DNA from: Timema cristinae
Lineage: Eukaryota > Arthropoda > Insecta > Phasmatodea > Timematidae
DNA length: 64,000 nt
Assembly (NCBI GenBank): GCA_039000515.1
Contig: JBCFYV010000935.1
Coordinates: 58,600,346 to 58,664,345 of the forward strand
Direction: 5' to 3'
The position numbers and the translations under genes are program-made. The notes below the pieces were generated by a model. The model searched no databases and was not told the DNA's origin. It saw only the letters and a list, made by a program, of their open reading frames with translations. Positions 20,640-30,899 of the stretch are shown here, piece after piece. The stretch's first letter is position 1; each line of letters starts with the position of its first letter.

Positions 20640-20700
20640 ACGAAGAACCGGAGCCGGATAATATGGTGGGCCGGATAAGATGGTGGACCGGATAATTGAA
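20640..20700. repeat. short CCGGATAAKATGGTGG repeats
   Basis: Three near-copies of GCCGGATAATATGGTGG, about 19 bp apart. Confidence 0.75.
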
Positions 20701-20851
20701 ATCCTGGTGTGTTTCTTATTTCAAATAATTCTTTTAGAGCCTTCTTGTAAAGAACAATAGATTTACTAATGGAAAAATAAATTGCCATTTACCTATCTCG
20801 TATCGAGATTAGCTACTTTAAAATAAAGAAAATCATATCACTCAATACTTC

Positions 20852-21105
20852 TTCGGTGGTCTCATGGTCTAAGGAGTCATTCTTGTGTTAGCCTAAACTT
20901 CCGATGACAGGAGGATCGGAATTCAAATCCCGTTCGGGTCTAATGAAGTCCCCCCCCCCCTTTTCAATGATTTTCTACTTTCCTTCCACGTAAATGTTGG
21001 TACACGTCACACAAATTTAACCCTACTCATCCCTAACCCATTATCTTAATTAGTACATAAGCGTATACCTGAACAGATAGTAAGACTCGGTGCTAAAAAA
21101 AATCA
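20852..21105 (+). mobile_element. SINE B
   Basis: Box A region CGGTGGTCTCATGGTCTAAG, CTTCCGATGACAGGAGGATC, box B GAATTCAAATCCCG, tail CTGAACAGATAGTAAGACTC then GGTGCTAAAAAA. A poly(C) run interrupts the middle. Confidence 0.85.
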
Positions 21106-21159
21106 CTTAACGTATTTTTCTATTTAGGAAAAGAATACAAAGTTGTTACACCCTAAATT

Positions 21160-21260
21160 ATTTGACATCTAGAAAGGTAAACAATAGATCTACTTTCACC
21201 TGTTCATACGTCAAGTCATCTGATCTGTAGCTGTCAATTTAGATATATATTATAAATAAT
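21160..21260. repeat. repeat P
   Basis: TTTGACATCTAGAAAGG, ATAGATCTACTTTCACCTG, TTCATACGTCAAGTCATCTG and TGTAGCTGTCAATTTAG. Confidence 0.65.
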
Positions 21261-21820
21261 TATATTAATAATTTAGAAAAATGTAAAACAATACTAATCG
21301 TAAAAAAAGAATGTTTGTATTTTTTAAAAGGTTCTTCATATAAAAATTTAATTTGAATTGTAGACTCTTTGACTCTAGATAGATTGCCAGTGCGCTCTAT
21401 TAGTTATTGGTAGAACTCTCTCTGGTTTTGTTTCTGTCGTATCTTGTAAAGAAAGAAAGAAAGAAGCAAAGGAAACTAAAGTGACTTGGTTGGATGTGAG
21501 GAGAAAGTGGAACCTCAATTAACATTGTCATGGCGGAGATAGTTAAAAGTCTATAACAGGGTGTTTCTCAAGTTCACAATCACTCACGACAAGCAAATAA
21601 AAACTTTTTCTTGTTTTAATTGTTTTACAGTCGCTTAACGTAAAGTGGCGTACTCTGAGACAAACCAAGATGACGATTCCCCCTTCCCCCCTCTTTTCTC
21701 ACTCCAATATTATAAATTAGTTTTTAAAAAAAAGAAGCTTAAAATAGATTAAATAACGCTATGATTTAGATCACTGAAGAAGTCACGAATATATAAAAGC
21801 AATATTTTAAGAGTAAATTT
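21261..21820. other. no recognised feature
   Basis: AT-rich with a short (GAAA)n near 21450. No gene signal. Confidence 0.4.
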
Positions 21821-21826
21821 CAACAT

Positions 21827-22078
21827 GCTCCGGTGGCCACGTGATTTAACGCGCTACTCTCACAGTAGACTAGACTGCCGATGATGGGGAGCTCGCGGCT
21901 CGAATCTCGGTCAGGTATACTGTTGGTGGATTTTCAAAAACTGTTTTACACTCTCCCTCCACGCAAATGTGGGTACACTTCCTCTAAATATAACCTTCCT
22001 AATCCCTAAAACCATTAGCGTAATTAGTACATAAGTGTATAAACCAAACGGGTAGTAAGACGCGGTGCTGAAAATAAA
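21827..22078 (+). mobile_element. SINE B
   Basis: CCGGTGGCCACGTGATTTAA, CGCGCTACTCTCACAGTAG, CTGCCGATGATGGGGAGC, GGCTCGAATCTCGGTC (box B), full body and tail AAACGGGTAGTAAGACGCGG. Confidence 0.92.
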
Positions 22079-22084
22079 TCAGGT

Positions 22085-22300
22085 GGAGTGGCCAACCTCC
22101 TTATTTACCCACAGATAATTACACTATTTAGGTAGTGATGAGGAGGGTAGCATTTAAATAAAATGCACCATAATTTGCGTGTAAAGACAGCAAAACCCCA
22201 TTTAGAAAAAAACTCTCAAAATTGCGGTAGATATTTGAACACCAACCTCTCGACAAACCAGAACAAACAAGCTTGGAGGGGTGGAGGGAAGTTAGTTCGC
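22085..22300 (-). mobile_element. SINE B-related, diverged
   Basis: Reverse fragment with AATTTGCGTGTAAAGACAG, ACCCCATTTAGAAAAAAAC and CTCGACAAACCAGAACAAAC. The last block links it to the fragments at 23.33, 26.28 and 27.54 kb (B-prime group). Confidence 0.5.
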
Positions 22301-22354
22301 TTTCCCACCAATTCGGGTTTTTACTATTAAATTAGATTTGGTGGAAATGTTTAA

Positions 22355-22582
22355 GCCACTTCACTGGCCGCATGGTTTAAGGCGTCACTCTTAGGCTATA
22401 CTGGCCTGCTGAAGACAGGGAGATTAGGGTTCGAATGGTTTCCCACTCTCCTTCTAAGCAAATACAGGTAGATTACCTCTTAAACTCTTCCTTCCTCATC
22501 CCTATATGATTAGAGTAATTATCATATATGCGTATAACCTGAACAGATAGTAAGATGCGGTGATTAAAAAATAAATAAAAAA
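22355..22582 (+). mobile_element. SINE B
   Basis: CACTGGCCGCATGGTTTAAG, GACAGGGAGATTAGGGTTC, then a deletion joining box B to TTTCCCACTCTCC. Tail CTGAACAGATAGTAAGATGC. Confidence 0.82.
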
Positions 22583-22659
22583 TAGCGGAAAACTTTTATT
22601 GTTTGTATAATATTTGTCAAACATAAAATATATATTAAATATCCAGTTTGAACAATACC

Positions 22660-22850
22660 CGTATCAGCGGTCGCACGGTCTTAGTCGTCAGGTTTGCCAT
22701 CTACTTGATGGCCTTTGATGGAGTGATAAAGCCTCGAATCTTATCCCGGGACATTGAGGTTGGTTTTCTCATCCTCTTTCCATGCTAATGCATTCACTTA
22801 CTCTCCTCCTTAACCCTTAAATTAAATAATTAATAGCCATTTTGCTAAAC
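22660..22850 (+). mobile_element. SINE B-like, diverged and tailless
   Basis: AGCGGTCGCACGGTCTTAG, GCCTCGAATCTTATCCCG and GTTGGTTTTCTCATCCTC follow the family B order. The shared tail is missing. Confidence 0.5.
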
Positions 22851-22859
22851 TTAATAATT

Positions 22860-23325
22860 TAAAAAAAATCTCGATCAAACCAAACACAAAATCTAGATAA
22901 TGGTTGAATTATCGTAATCTATCTTATTTAGAGAGTTTATATTTACGATTAAAATATGAAATAATATAGCAAATGATATATGTGGGAACTGCATGCTTAA
23001 TATTGGGAAACAGCATTGTTATTCTTTTGTTTAAACGTGGCTAGTCTCGACAATGATAATGTCATAAAAGTTTCACGGTTTTGATTTCTATTTGTTTGTT
23101 TTTTTCTGTGATTTTTTTTCCCGTGAATGTTTATGGAATTATAATACTTTGTGCATTATTTGTATAAGTTGTTGTTGGCTGATGTTTCTAGAATAGTCTG
23201 TACACCGAATCCAATGAATTTTTTTTCTATCACCTACCATGTTTTATTGTTTACAAATGGGAGGAATAATGAATTTTGAAATGGAAAAGTCGAAGTCAAA
23301 ACATCAAATTTTTTTTTTTTTTTTT
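22860..23325. other. no recognised feature
   Basis: Strongly AT-rich; no open frame or repeat identified. Confidence 0.4.
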
Positions 23326-23329
23326 TCGT

Positions 23330-23425
23330 CTTAATTAGTACATCAAGGCTGAGATTCTAACCCCGACTAAACCGGGCTTAACCCCATCAACAAACCAGAC
23401 CAGACTTTAGCCCCCCCCCCCCCCT
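23330..23425 (-). mobile_element. SINE B-prime fragment
   Basis: CTAACCCCGACTAAACCGGG and ATCAACAAACCAGACCAGAC resemble the head end of the copies at 26.28 and 27.54 kb. Ends in a poly(C) run. Confidence 0.4.
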
Positions 23426-23539
23426 CCTCGATGCGGCTGAAACTATGAAACCAATTTTAGGGACTGCTTTTGGCAAAGTCATGAGTTGTACCCTAAATAT
23501 TATAGTCAAATTTTCATAGGAATACCCTTAAGAAAATAC

Positions 23540-23625
23540 AAAAGTGACATTTGCAGATCACATGACTTGATGTTTGCAAATATTTGAATTGTTTAACTAA
23601 CTTTTGTAACTGTTAAATACTGTTA
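23540..23625. repeat. repeat P
   Basis: AAAAGTGACATTTGCAGATC then ACATGACTTGATGTTTGC. Confidence 0.65.
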
Positions 23626-24025
23626 TTTCAACTTACAACTTACTCGAGATAAAGTTAAAAATATCCACGGATACAAAACTGATTTTAAGCAATGTTATGA
23701 TTGCGCTTTCTCATAAGCTTCTGGAATTACTCCTCGTAGGTTTGTCCCACTATATCATTACTGCATATTCCTTCTCTCTCTTCACTCCCTGCACCCCCAC
23801 GAATGTTGTGAAGAAAGGGAGGGGAAAGACTGACTGGCTACAAGGAGTCGAGTCAGCTCCAAGATGAAAGGGAAGTTATGGTTGGGAATGAAATGAAAGA
23901 GCGGTTTGAACAAGTGTTCGTTGGGGTCCCCTTGCCAGTGTTGCCAAGCTGCTAACACAGAATGTATCCTGCCTCCCCCAACTAAACCATAGTTGAACAA
24001 ATCTGGCTTTATAGTATAATGGTTA
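23626..24025. other. no supported gene
   Basis: A 72-codon minus frame (23782-24000) is not recognised. Confidence 0.4.
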
Positions 24026-24027
24026 AC

Positions 24028-24322
24028 CTACTCCATGGTGTAGTAGTGGTCAGTGCACCTGGCTACGAACATAGGGGTCCCGGGTTCAGTTCCCGGCTGA
24101 TACCTTGGATATTTTTTTCCCGAAATGGGAATTACCTCAAAGGTCACCAGGGTTTGGATAATTAGGCTTAACTGAGGTCTAAGTGTTTCCGCTGGTTTCA
24201 CACCCTCATTTCACCGGAACATGGCAAGAGCCTCCCCGTAAAGGATGTACGATTAGTACATTCGGGCGTTCCCTCAGCAACGATACATTAGAATTGGCCA
24301 AACTTTTCACCCCCCCCCCCCC
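24028..24322 (+). mobile_element. SINE D
   Basis: ATGGTGTAGTAGTGGTCAG, GGGTCCCGGGTTCAGTTCCC (box B), GGAATTACCTCAAAGGTCAC, TTTCACCGGAACATGGC and TAGTACATTCGGG, the order seen at 2434. Confidence 0.78.
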
Positions 24323-24439
24323 CTGAAATATTATGAACAAAATATATGCGGCTTTATTTATGGTTAAAATAATATCAAAATTAAGGTACAAGTACAAATT
24401 ATGGGGCTGTGTTACCATAAAAAAAAAGCACGTCCATCA

Positions 24440-24585
24440 TAGACTCTGCCTTAAAATATGAGTGAAGAATGACCTTGAGCACGGGACGATTCCTGGATAG
24501 CTAAGTGGTTAGAGCATTGTCGTACTAAGCCAAAGGTCCCGGGTTCAATTCCCGTGTTCAGGTGGCATTTTTCAATTTTCAGAAT
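24440..24585 (+). mobile_element. SINE C
   Basis: TTCCTGGATAGCTAAGTGG (box A), GGTCCCGGGTTCAATTCCCG (box B) and a GTGGCATTTTTCAATTTTC tail. A tRNA gene was considered and rejected: the 3' half does not close an acceptor stem with the 5' half. Confidence 0.75.
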
Positions 24586-24905
24586 AAAAAAGCACTTCAA
24601 AGAGCTTCTAGAAGTGTTTAGTAACTATAATTTGTTCTAGCCTCCAGCAGTTAGGGGGTTATGTTGCCATAAAAACACTTCGGATAGCTTCTAGAACTGT
24701 CGATCATTTAGAATTCTTTTTTTTTCTAGCCTCCGGCAGTTGGGGAATGTGCCCACCAAACTCCTCCCCCCACCCTGAAATTATTGGCTGGCTATGGCCT
24801 TGACAGACGCGCAATATATTACATGTGAAATTGTCCCATTCTATTCAGATCTTATTTAGTATAACACTGTAATAGAGGCGTACTAAGTCTGACTATGAAA
24901 CTGGT
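24586..24905. other. no recognised gene
   Basis: Contains a local duplication (GCTTCTAGAAGTG and GCTTCTAGAACTG; CTAGCCTCCRGCAGTT), at about 24604 and 24678. Confidence 0.5.
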
Positions 24906-24908
24906 ACC

Positions 24909-25131
24909 TACAGTAGCCCCATGGCTTCTTTGGTGCTGACTGACAGCTGACGGCTTTGAAAAGTTACCAGACCAAATTATGTATCCCTACGCTGAACCAT
25001 ATGATCTACAAAAACATGTGTTTAGCAGCTGTTACTTCTGAGAGTCAAAATTTAGGTATATACCTAAATGTTGACTGTCAGAAGTCAGCTGTGAGCTGTC
25101 AGTAGCACCAAGAAGCCGTGGGGCTACTGTA
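24909..25131. mobile_element. Tc1/mariner-type MITE M, copy 1
   Basis: TA dinucleotides bound ends CAGTAGCCCC and GGGGCTACTG. The inverted repeats extend imperfectly about 45 bp (GGCTTCTTTGGTGCTGACTG / GTCAGTAGCACCAAGAAGCC). The centre carries the 18-bp perfect palindrome TTTAGGTATATACCTAAA. No coding capacity. Family from TA target plus CAGT start. Confidence 0.85.
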
Positions 25132-25139
25132 GATGGGGT

Positions 25140-25545
25140 GCAAAATATTGATGATAATAATAGTAATGCAAGAGTGGTAAATTAAACATACGTGTGAACT
25201 TGAGAGGAATACCATTTGGTTCTTTATTGTTTTAAATTAGTCTCAAGTTGTAAACACTTCTTTATTTATAGTGATTGCACATTTAGCCTTATCTACTACT
25301 GGCGGTCAAGGACGCTTTGTGTCATTGTCAGACCTTCGATTAGGTCAGTGGGTATTTTTTGTGGAGTAATAAAGTTAGTCTCAATTAAAATATTGATATT
25401 TCGTTAATTAACCTCCATCCTCGTATTTTGGGGGCACCTGCCTAAAAATAAATGAGCCCCCGGCTATCGCAAAACAAAACAAAAAACAAATATATACACA
25501 CACACATTATTTGTGTGTACGTGTTTGTCACATCACAATGCAACG
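25140..25545. other. no recognised feature
   Basis: AT-rich; a short (CA)n at 25494. No gene supported. Confidence 0.4.
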
Positions 25546-25558
25546 ATGAATAAGGTAA

Positions 25559-25704
25559 AATGCCAGGCCTCCACCGTGGTTCGGATTCCACGTTAAACTG
25601 TAGGTCCTTCATTTCATCTCACAACCACCCTACCATTACACATTAGCGTAAGTGCGTATAACCCGAACGGGTAGTAAGACGCGGTGCTAATAATAAATAA
25701 TAAT
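25559..25704 (+). mobile_element. SINE A, headless, 10-bp TSD
   Basis: Begins AATGCCAGGCCTCCACCG and ends in (AAT)n. Flanked by AATAAGGTAA at 25549-25558 and 25705-25714. Confidence 0.94.
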
Positions 25705-25714
25705 AATAAGGTAA

Positions 25715-26035
25715 TAGAAAATAGCTTTAAATTTAATCGTGTTAAAACAGCTTTTAAACTTTTTTTCTTTTTCGTATTAAATTTTAACGAAATGTTGTAT
25801 GGCACTTTGACACACCAAGATGGATTTTCACTGAAATAAGCAATGTTTCCTTACTTAATTCAGCAGTGAATTCAATATGAGTAAACTATTTTTATAGGTT
25901 AGCTAAAGGCGCATACTCAGTAAAGATTCAAGTTGTCTTACATTAGCAAATTAATATGTTATTTCCGCGTCTTTTAAACAAAACCAAATTAAATATCTTT
26001 GTTTAAAAATAAATTGACAGGGTGAGTTTTTAATT
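25715..26035. other. no recognised feature
   Basis: AT-rich spacer. Confidence 0.35.
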
Positions 26036-26037
26036 AT

Positions 26038-26243
26038 ATCATTTGCAGTAAACTAGACTGCTGATGAAGAATAGATCGAGGTCGAATCTCGGTCGGGTGT
26101 AATGAAGGTGGTTTTTCCTAAATGGTTTTCCACTCTTCCTCCACGCAAATGCGGGTACAATTTCATATAACCATCAGCGTAATTAATAAATAGGCGTATA
26201 AACCGAACAGGTAGTAACTAGAAGGACGCGGTGCTACAAAACA
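26038..26243 (+). mobile_element. SINE B
   Basis: GTAAACTAGACTGCTGATG, GAGGTCGAATCTCGGTCGG (box B), CACGCAAATGCGGGTAC, tail CGAACAGGTAGTAAC followed by GACGCGGTGCTACAAAA. Part of the CCTCTAAAT region is deleted. Confidence 0.85.
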
Positions 26244-26279
26244 AATTATATCATTTTTTTTTCTATTTTTCCCAAATAG

Positions 26280-26515
26280 TTTTACTGCCTGATCGGGCAG
26301 TATGAATTTTGACTACACCAAAGGGGTAGGAATGATATATTTATAATCTAGAGGAAATGTACTCGCTTTAGCGTGGAGGGGAATCGGGAAAGCATTCAGA
26401 TTAAAAATAAACTACCCTCAGTACACCCACCCTGGATACAAACTACGAACTTCTCAGTACCCGTCAAACCAGACTTTACAAGCTTGACTTTTAGTCTGCG
26501 TGCCCACCAACGCGG
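26280..26515 (-). mobile_element. SINE B-prime
   Basis: TTTAGCGTGGAGGGGAATCG, CTACCCTCAGTACACCCACC, GTCAAACCAGACTTTACAAG and GCGTGCCCACCAACGCGGG. A variant head distinct from the main B family. Confidence 0.6.
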
Positions 26516-26524
26516 GATAGTATA

Positions 26525-26828
26525 CAGGTAACCTAGTGGTCTAGGGGTAAGGTGTCGGACTTCTGTGCTGGAGGTCCAGGGTTCAATCCTCGGTCCCGGC
26601 ACAGATTTATCTGATTGCCCAAACCCTTCCTTCACCTCTGACAAGACGTGTATTAATCACAACTTGTGAATGTGTGTAATACCAGGCCTCCACCGTGGTT
26701 CGGATCCCACGTTAAACTCTAGGTCATCCATTTCATCTCACAATCACCCTACCATTACACATTAGCGTAAGTGCGTATAACCCGAACCGGTAGTAAGACG
26801 CGGTGCTAATAATAATAATAATAGATTT
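26525..26828 (+). mobile_element. SINE A, full length
   Basis: Head GGTAACCTAGTGGTCTAGGG, box B GGGTTCAATCC. Includes the longer middle variant with GTGTATTAATCACAACTTGTG, shared tail and (TAA)n. Confidence 0.94.
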
Positions 26829-26859
26829 CATACAATTAATAATATTCCTTGTCCACTTG

Positions 26860-27330
26860 CCACTTGGCAACACTGTGGCTCTTCATCTTCCGTCTCTCTC
26901 GTGCACTGCTCTACAAGTGTTTGGCTCCTATTCATCCCCCCCCTTCTCCAACCAACGAATCTTTCTTTTGGCCGCACATTTCTTCCCTTTTTTTTCACGC
27001 AATGTTTTTAGAACGCCTTTATAGATGATGTTTCATCCTAGTCGTCCTTTTTTTTTTTTTTTTAGGCTTCCAAGTTTAGGCCGTTTTGGGCTGGGTCGAA
27101 TCGGTATGCGGGGTTGCCGTGTCTTTCTTGGCTCCAAACGAGCGTTAAACTGTCCCATGATTAGAGAGAGAACACACAGCTCTGGTACGAGACGCGTTTA
27201 TTACCCGTGACCTTCACATTGGCTCAAACCCCCCATTGTGTTCTATATTTTAATGACACTCACCCACGTCAGTTTTTAAACTTGGATAGTTGGTTGTTTA
27301 CAAAACGCACAAAACTATAAGACATACTAT
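26860..27330. other. single-copy-looking sequence, no gene called
   Basis: Less AT-rich, with pyrimidine tracts. A minus-strand frame of 41 codons (27158-27033) starts ATGGGACAG and is basic, ending in a lysine run made by an A15 tract. No family is recognised and its length is within chance. Confidence 0.35.
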
Positions 27331-27539
27331 AGTTTGGGCTGTGAACCGTGGTCTTGTGATCTAAAAGGCTTCATTCTAGCTGAAAGACTAGATTGTTGGC
27401 GATGTAAGATCGAGGAATTTCGCTCCCCCCCACCTCCCCACCCCCTGCTACACCATCCCGTAAAATTAATTTTTTTAAATGTGGTTTTTTTCACTGCTTT
27501 CAGGCTAAACTTAAAAAAAAAATTAGGTTTATAGAATAA

Positions 27540-27705
27540 GGATGCCGAAGGTAGAATTTCGATTGAATTTACCTCCATTTGTGTGAGGAGAGGGAAACTA
27601 TTTTAGGAAGAAAAAAAACTTACCATACCCGGGATTCAAACCCTCACCTATGGCAAACGCTACTAAATAAGCTTGACATTTGTACCATGTGATTACAAGC
27701 ATGGT
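27540..27705 (-). mobile_element. SINE B-prime fragment
   Basis: ATTTACCTCCATTTGTGTG, CGGGATTCAAACCC and AATAAGCTTGACATTTGTAC follow the order of the copy at 26280. Confidence 0.45.
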
Positions 27706-27717
27706 TGATAAGATATG

Positions 27718-27860
27718 GAAGCCAGTCGCCACGTGGTTCGGATTCCACGTTAACTGTGCCTTCATTCGTCCACAATCACCCTACATTACGCATTAGCGTA
27801 AGTGCGTACAACCAACGGTAGTAAGACGCAGTGCAATAAAAATAATAATAATAATAGTTA
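27718..27860 (+). mobile_element. SINE A, headless, deletion-rich
   Basis: The body and tail are recognisable but repeatedly lose single bases in runs (CACGTTAACTG, CATTCGTCCACAATC, CCCTACATTACG, CAACCAACGGTAG). Other copies are not like this. Confidence 0.88.
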
Positions 27861-28190
27861 GGCGCATATTTTCTTCTGAAGTGATTAGCTAGTCTTTATA
27901 GTCCTGTGAAATACAAATATTTATCAGTGAAAATGTCATTAAAAGTCGACCTACTGAAGCGTATTGTAATTAACTCCGTTGTAGATCAACACGATGTTTG
28001 TCATTCTAAAGAACCTTTTATTTATCCACGGGAACTATAAGGAAAAATACATCAATACCTCTCAAACATTTTGACTGATGAAAAAAAAATATATATCAAT
28101 TGGATTCAAGCAAAATACATATTTATGCTTGTTCCAATGAATTGATTTATTTGGGGGTATTTAACATTTACTTCACCAGCTTCGGGTCTA
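27861..28190. other. AT-rich, possible decayed repeat P
   Basis: AGAACCTTTTATTT and GTCGACCTACTGAAG phrases are reminiscent of P flanks. Weak. Confidence 0.3.
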
Positions 28191-28194
28191 CAAA

Positions 28195-28318
28195 GGTTTT
28201 TTTTTTCCAAAATGGTTTTCCACTTTCTATAAATAGAATCTTCTTAATCCCTAACACATCAATGTAATTAATACATAAGGGTATAATCCGAGCAGGTAGT
28301 AAGACACGATGCTAAAAT
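28195..28318 (+). mobile_element. SINE B, 5'-truncated
   Basis: CAAAATGGTTTTCCACTTTC, AATCCCTAACACATCAATG, tail CGAGCAGGTAGTAAGACACG. Confidence 0.75.
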
Positions 28319-28357
28319 TAATAACATCCACTTTCTGAACCCTATGGATTATATCAG

Positions 28358-28608
28358 ACCCACTTCAGTGGTTGAGTGGTCTAAGGTGTCACGCTCACAA
28401 TAGACTGGACTGCCAATGACGGGGAGATCGGGGTTAAAATCCTGTTCGGTGAAATGAAGTTGGTTTTTACTCAATTGTTTACCACTTCCTCCTCCACGCA
28501 AATGCGGGTATACTTCCTCTAAATTCAATCCCTCTCATCCTAAACGTTAAATTTATTAACAATGCATATAACCAGAACGGATTGTAAGACGCAGTGCTAA
28601 AATACATT
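28358..28608 (+). mobile_element. SINE B
   Basis: CACTTCAGTGGTTGAGTGGT (box A), CTGCCAATGACGGGGAGATC, GGGGTTAAAATCCTG (box B), CACGCAAATGCGGGTATAC, tail CCAGAACGGATTGTAAGACG. Confidence 0.88.
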
Positions 28609-28645
28609 ATGTACGGTATATAATGTTACGGGAATTAACGAAATC

Positions 28646-28745
28646 TGAATAGTGTCTAGATTAGCCGGTAGATGTCAGCATTAGCCAGGTGCAGTTGATG
28701 AAGTCATAAATAGAAAGTGACTTATCTCATTTACGACACTATTCA
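28646..28745. repeat. inverted repeat, 12-bp perfect arms
   Basis: CTGAATAGTGTC at about 28646 and GACACTATTCAG at about 28734. The flanking TAGATTAGCC and ACTAGCC also correspond. Possibly a decayed small transposon. Confidence 0.55.
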
Positions 28746-28914
28746 GAAAATATCTACACTAGCCAGCAAGTTGGATAATGTGGAATAATATTTGTTAAAC
28801 TAAGCACGTGTCAATACGAAATTTATTTTGAAACAACATTTCAAAATTGGACAATAAATTTGATCGTAGCAGTGCGCTTACATTCGAAATGCCTCATTTT
28901 ATGCTTTATTTTCC

Positions 28915-29022
28915 ATTAACCTAACCTACCTTAGACTAGCCTTACTTAAGCTAATCTAACATGGCCTAAGCTCACCTAACCTAATCTAAGTTAACCTAGC
29001 CTAACCTAGGCTCAACCATAGA
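28915..29022. repeat. degenerate CCTAA-type (telomere-like) repeat
   Basis: Repeated CCTAACCTA, CTAATCTAA and CACCTAACCTAATCTAAG phrases. Insects and some other arthropods have TTAGG telomeres, so this could be an old interstitial tract. The degeneracy makes that inference only. Confidence 0.5.
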
Positions 29023-29144
29023 AATTTCCCCTATCCAAGTGCGTGTGGATAACGTCAACATTATCTGGATAATATTGACTTCATCCTAGTTCGGACTTTA
29101 CCCTTTGCATATACATATACCAGAACACGACTTTGAAAACTAGA

Positions 29145-29404
29145 CCTGGTGGTCTAGGGGTAAGGTGTCGGACCTCTGTGCTGGGGTCCGGGGTTCAATC
29201 CTCGGTCCTGGCACAAATTTATCTGATTACCAAACCCATCCTTCACCTCTGACAAGACATCTTCTGAATGTGGGGAATGCCAGGCCTCCACCGTGGTTCG
29301 GATTCCACGTTAAACTGTAGGTCCTCCATTTCATCTCACAATCACCCTACCATTACACATTAGCGTAAGTGCGTATAACCCGAACGGGTAGTAAGACGCG
29401 GTGC

Positions 29405-29445
<41 letters not shown>
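29145..29445 (+). mobile_element. SINE A, full length with long (TAA)n tail
   Basis: GACCTGGTGGTCTAGGGG, GGGGTTCAATCC, full body, shared tail, then about 14 TAA units. Confidence 0.95.
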
Positions 29446-29449
29446 GGCC

Positions 29450-29800
29450 GTTAATTTAGACAGCTGGAATTTAAATATTGTGACATTTTGTCGTCATTTG
29501 CTATAATGCACTCATATTTTATGTTCTCTAAAAGGTTCTTTAAATCACTCATAAGGTATATGAATGTCTCGTTTCATTATATCGCTAGTCTATCGTCATA
29601 TAAAATACGTGATAATCTAAAACCGACATCCGTTCTAAGGAATTTTCTTTATGATTCGTAAATAAAGATATTAAATTGCTATTTGACTCTCCACATTCTT
29701 TCTAACGAATGACAAAGCGATTCACATCTCTTCCTTTTATATATATATATATATAATTTACAATTTTATTAGTTTTATTTTTTAGATATTAGTAATATCC
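29450..29800. other. AT-rich with a short (TA)n
   Basis: TCTAAAAGGTTCTTTAAAT near 29525 is a block that recurs near several P copies. (TA)n at about 29738-29754. No gene. Confidence 0.4.
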
Positions 29801-30235
29801 ATCAACATTGATAACTGCAGATCTCATGACTTGACGTATTACTATTATTATAATTATTATTAGCACCGCATCTTACTACCCGTTCGGGTTATACGCACTT
29901 ACGCTAATGTGTAATGGTAGGGTGATTGTGAGATGAAATGGAGGACCTACAGTTTAACGTGGGATCCGAACCACGGTGGAGGCCTGGCATTCCCCACATT
30001 CACAAGTTGTGATTAATACACATCTTGTCAGAGGTAAAGGAAGTGTTTGGCAATCAGATAACTCTGTGCCGGGACTGAGGATTGAACCCGGAACCCCACC
30101 ACAGGAGTCCGACACCCAGACCACCAGGTCACCTATGACTTGACGTATTAATACATGAAAGTAGATCTAGTAATTTTTCTTGCTGTCAGATAAAGTTTTT
30201 TAAATGAAAATTGGAGTGTATGATGTAGCTCTTAA
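29800..30235. repeat. repeat P, split by SINE A
   Basis: Left part TAACTGCAGATCTCATGACT to 29841; right part from 30135 (ATGACTTGACGTATTA) through AAAGTAGATCTAGTAATTTT and GCTGTCAGATAAAG. Confidence 0.8.
29842..30134 (-). mobile_element. SINE A, full length, 16-bp TSD
   Basis: Perfect direct repeats ATGACTTGACGTATTA at 29826-29841 and 30135-30150. Complete reverse copy with the longer middle variant and a short deletion near box A. Confidence 0.96.
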
Positions 30236-30690
30236 TATAAATCCATAATGGAATAGGTCAAGGTAATGCTGATACCTCTCAGGGTAAACAGAGTGTACCA
30301 GTTGCATAAATAGATTGTGATTTTGAAAGGAGAAAAGTAGATTCACTTACCGGCTTTCAAACGCGTGAACAAATCACAACAACTTCTAGATTTCATGTGG
30401 CGGAACCGTCACGACATTAATAATATGCTCGAATCACCAGTGAGAACTTTCAAACGTGATGACTCCAACAATTTCTTGACAAGGGGGGAAACAATCACGT
30501 AAAAACGTAGACTATTGTTCAGAGTCAGTAAAATTTGTGGGAAAACTTGAATTTTCTTTTGAGCGTTTGGAACAATAACAATAAGTATCCCACACTGTCA
30601 CACATTGAAAAAAAAATCCCAATGATCACAGACCAAAACAAAAAGTGTACTGTCACTTTCTTAATGTCATGACAAAAGTATTAATAAGAC
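30236..30690. other. no recognised feature
   Basis: AT-rich spacer. Confidence 0.4.
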
Positions 30691-30735
30691 CAGTGGCGTG
30701 TCGTGGCGTGTTGTAAGGCTAAGCAGAGTTAGTTT
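30691..30735 (+). mobile_element. hAT-type terminus
   Basis: CAGTGGCGTGTCGTGGCGTG is a hAT-like start. No matching far end located. Confidence 0.4.
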
Positions 30736-30899
30736 AAATTGTACTTGCAATATTGTTCTCAATCCTTAGCAGAACATTGATTGAACATTCTCAACCCTAA
30801 GCAGAACAATCATTGGTCAAATGGAGACCAAGTGAGTCGGTATACATGTCAAGGGTACAGTTCTAACAAGATCTACGTACTCGGTCAACATTCCATGAC

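Noticed and set aside
24440..24585. tRNA gene candidates (also at 2434, 11267, 53142 and other places)
   Set aside because: Box A and box B are present, but acceptor and anticodon stems do not form, and the sequence continues into SINE bodies repeated across the window.
27033..27158. 41-codon basic minus-strand frame with good-looking start
   Set aside because: Too short to separate from chance, and the lysine run is an A15 tract. No conservation can be tested here.
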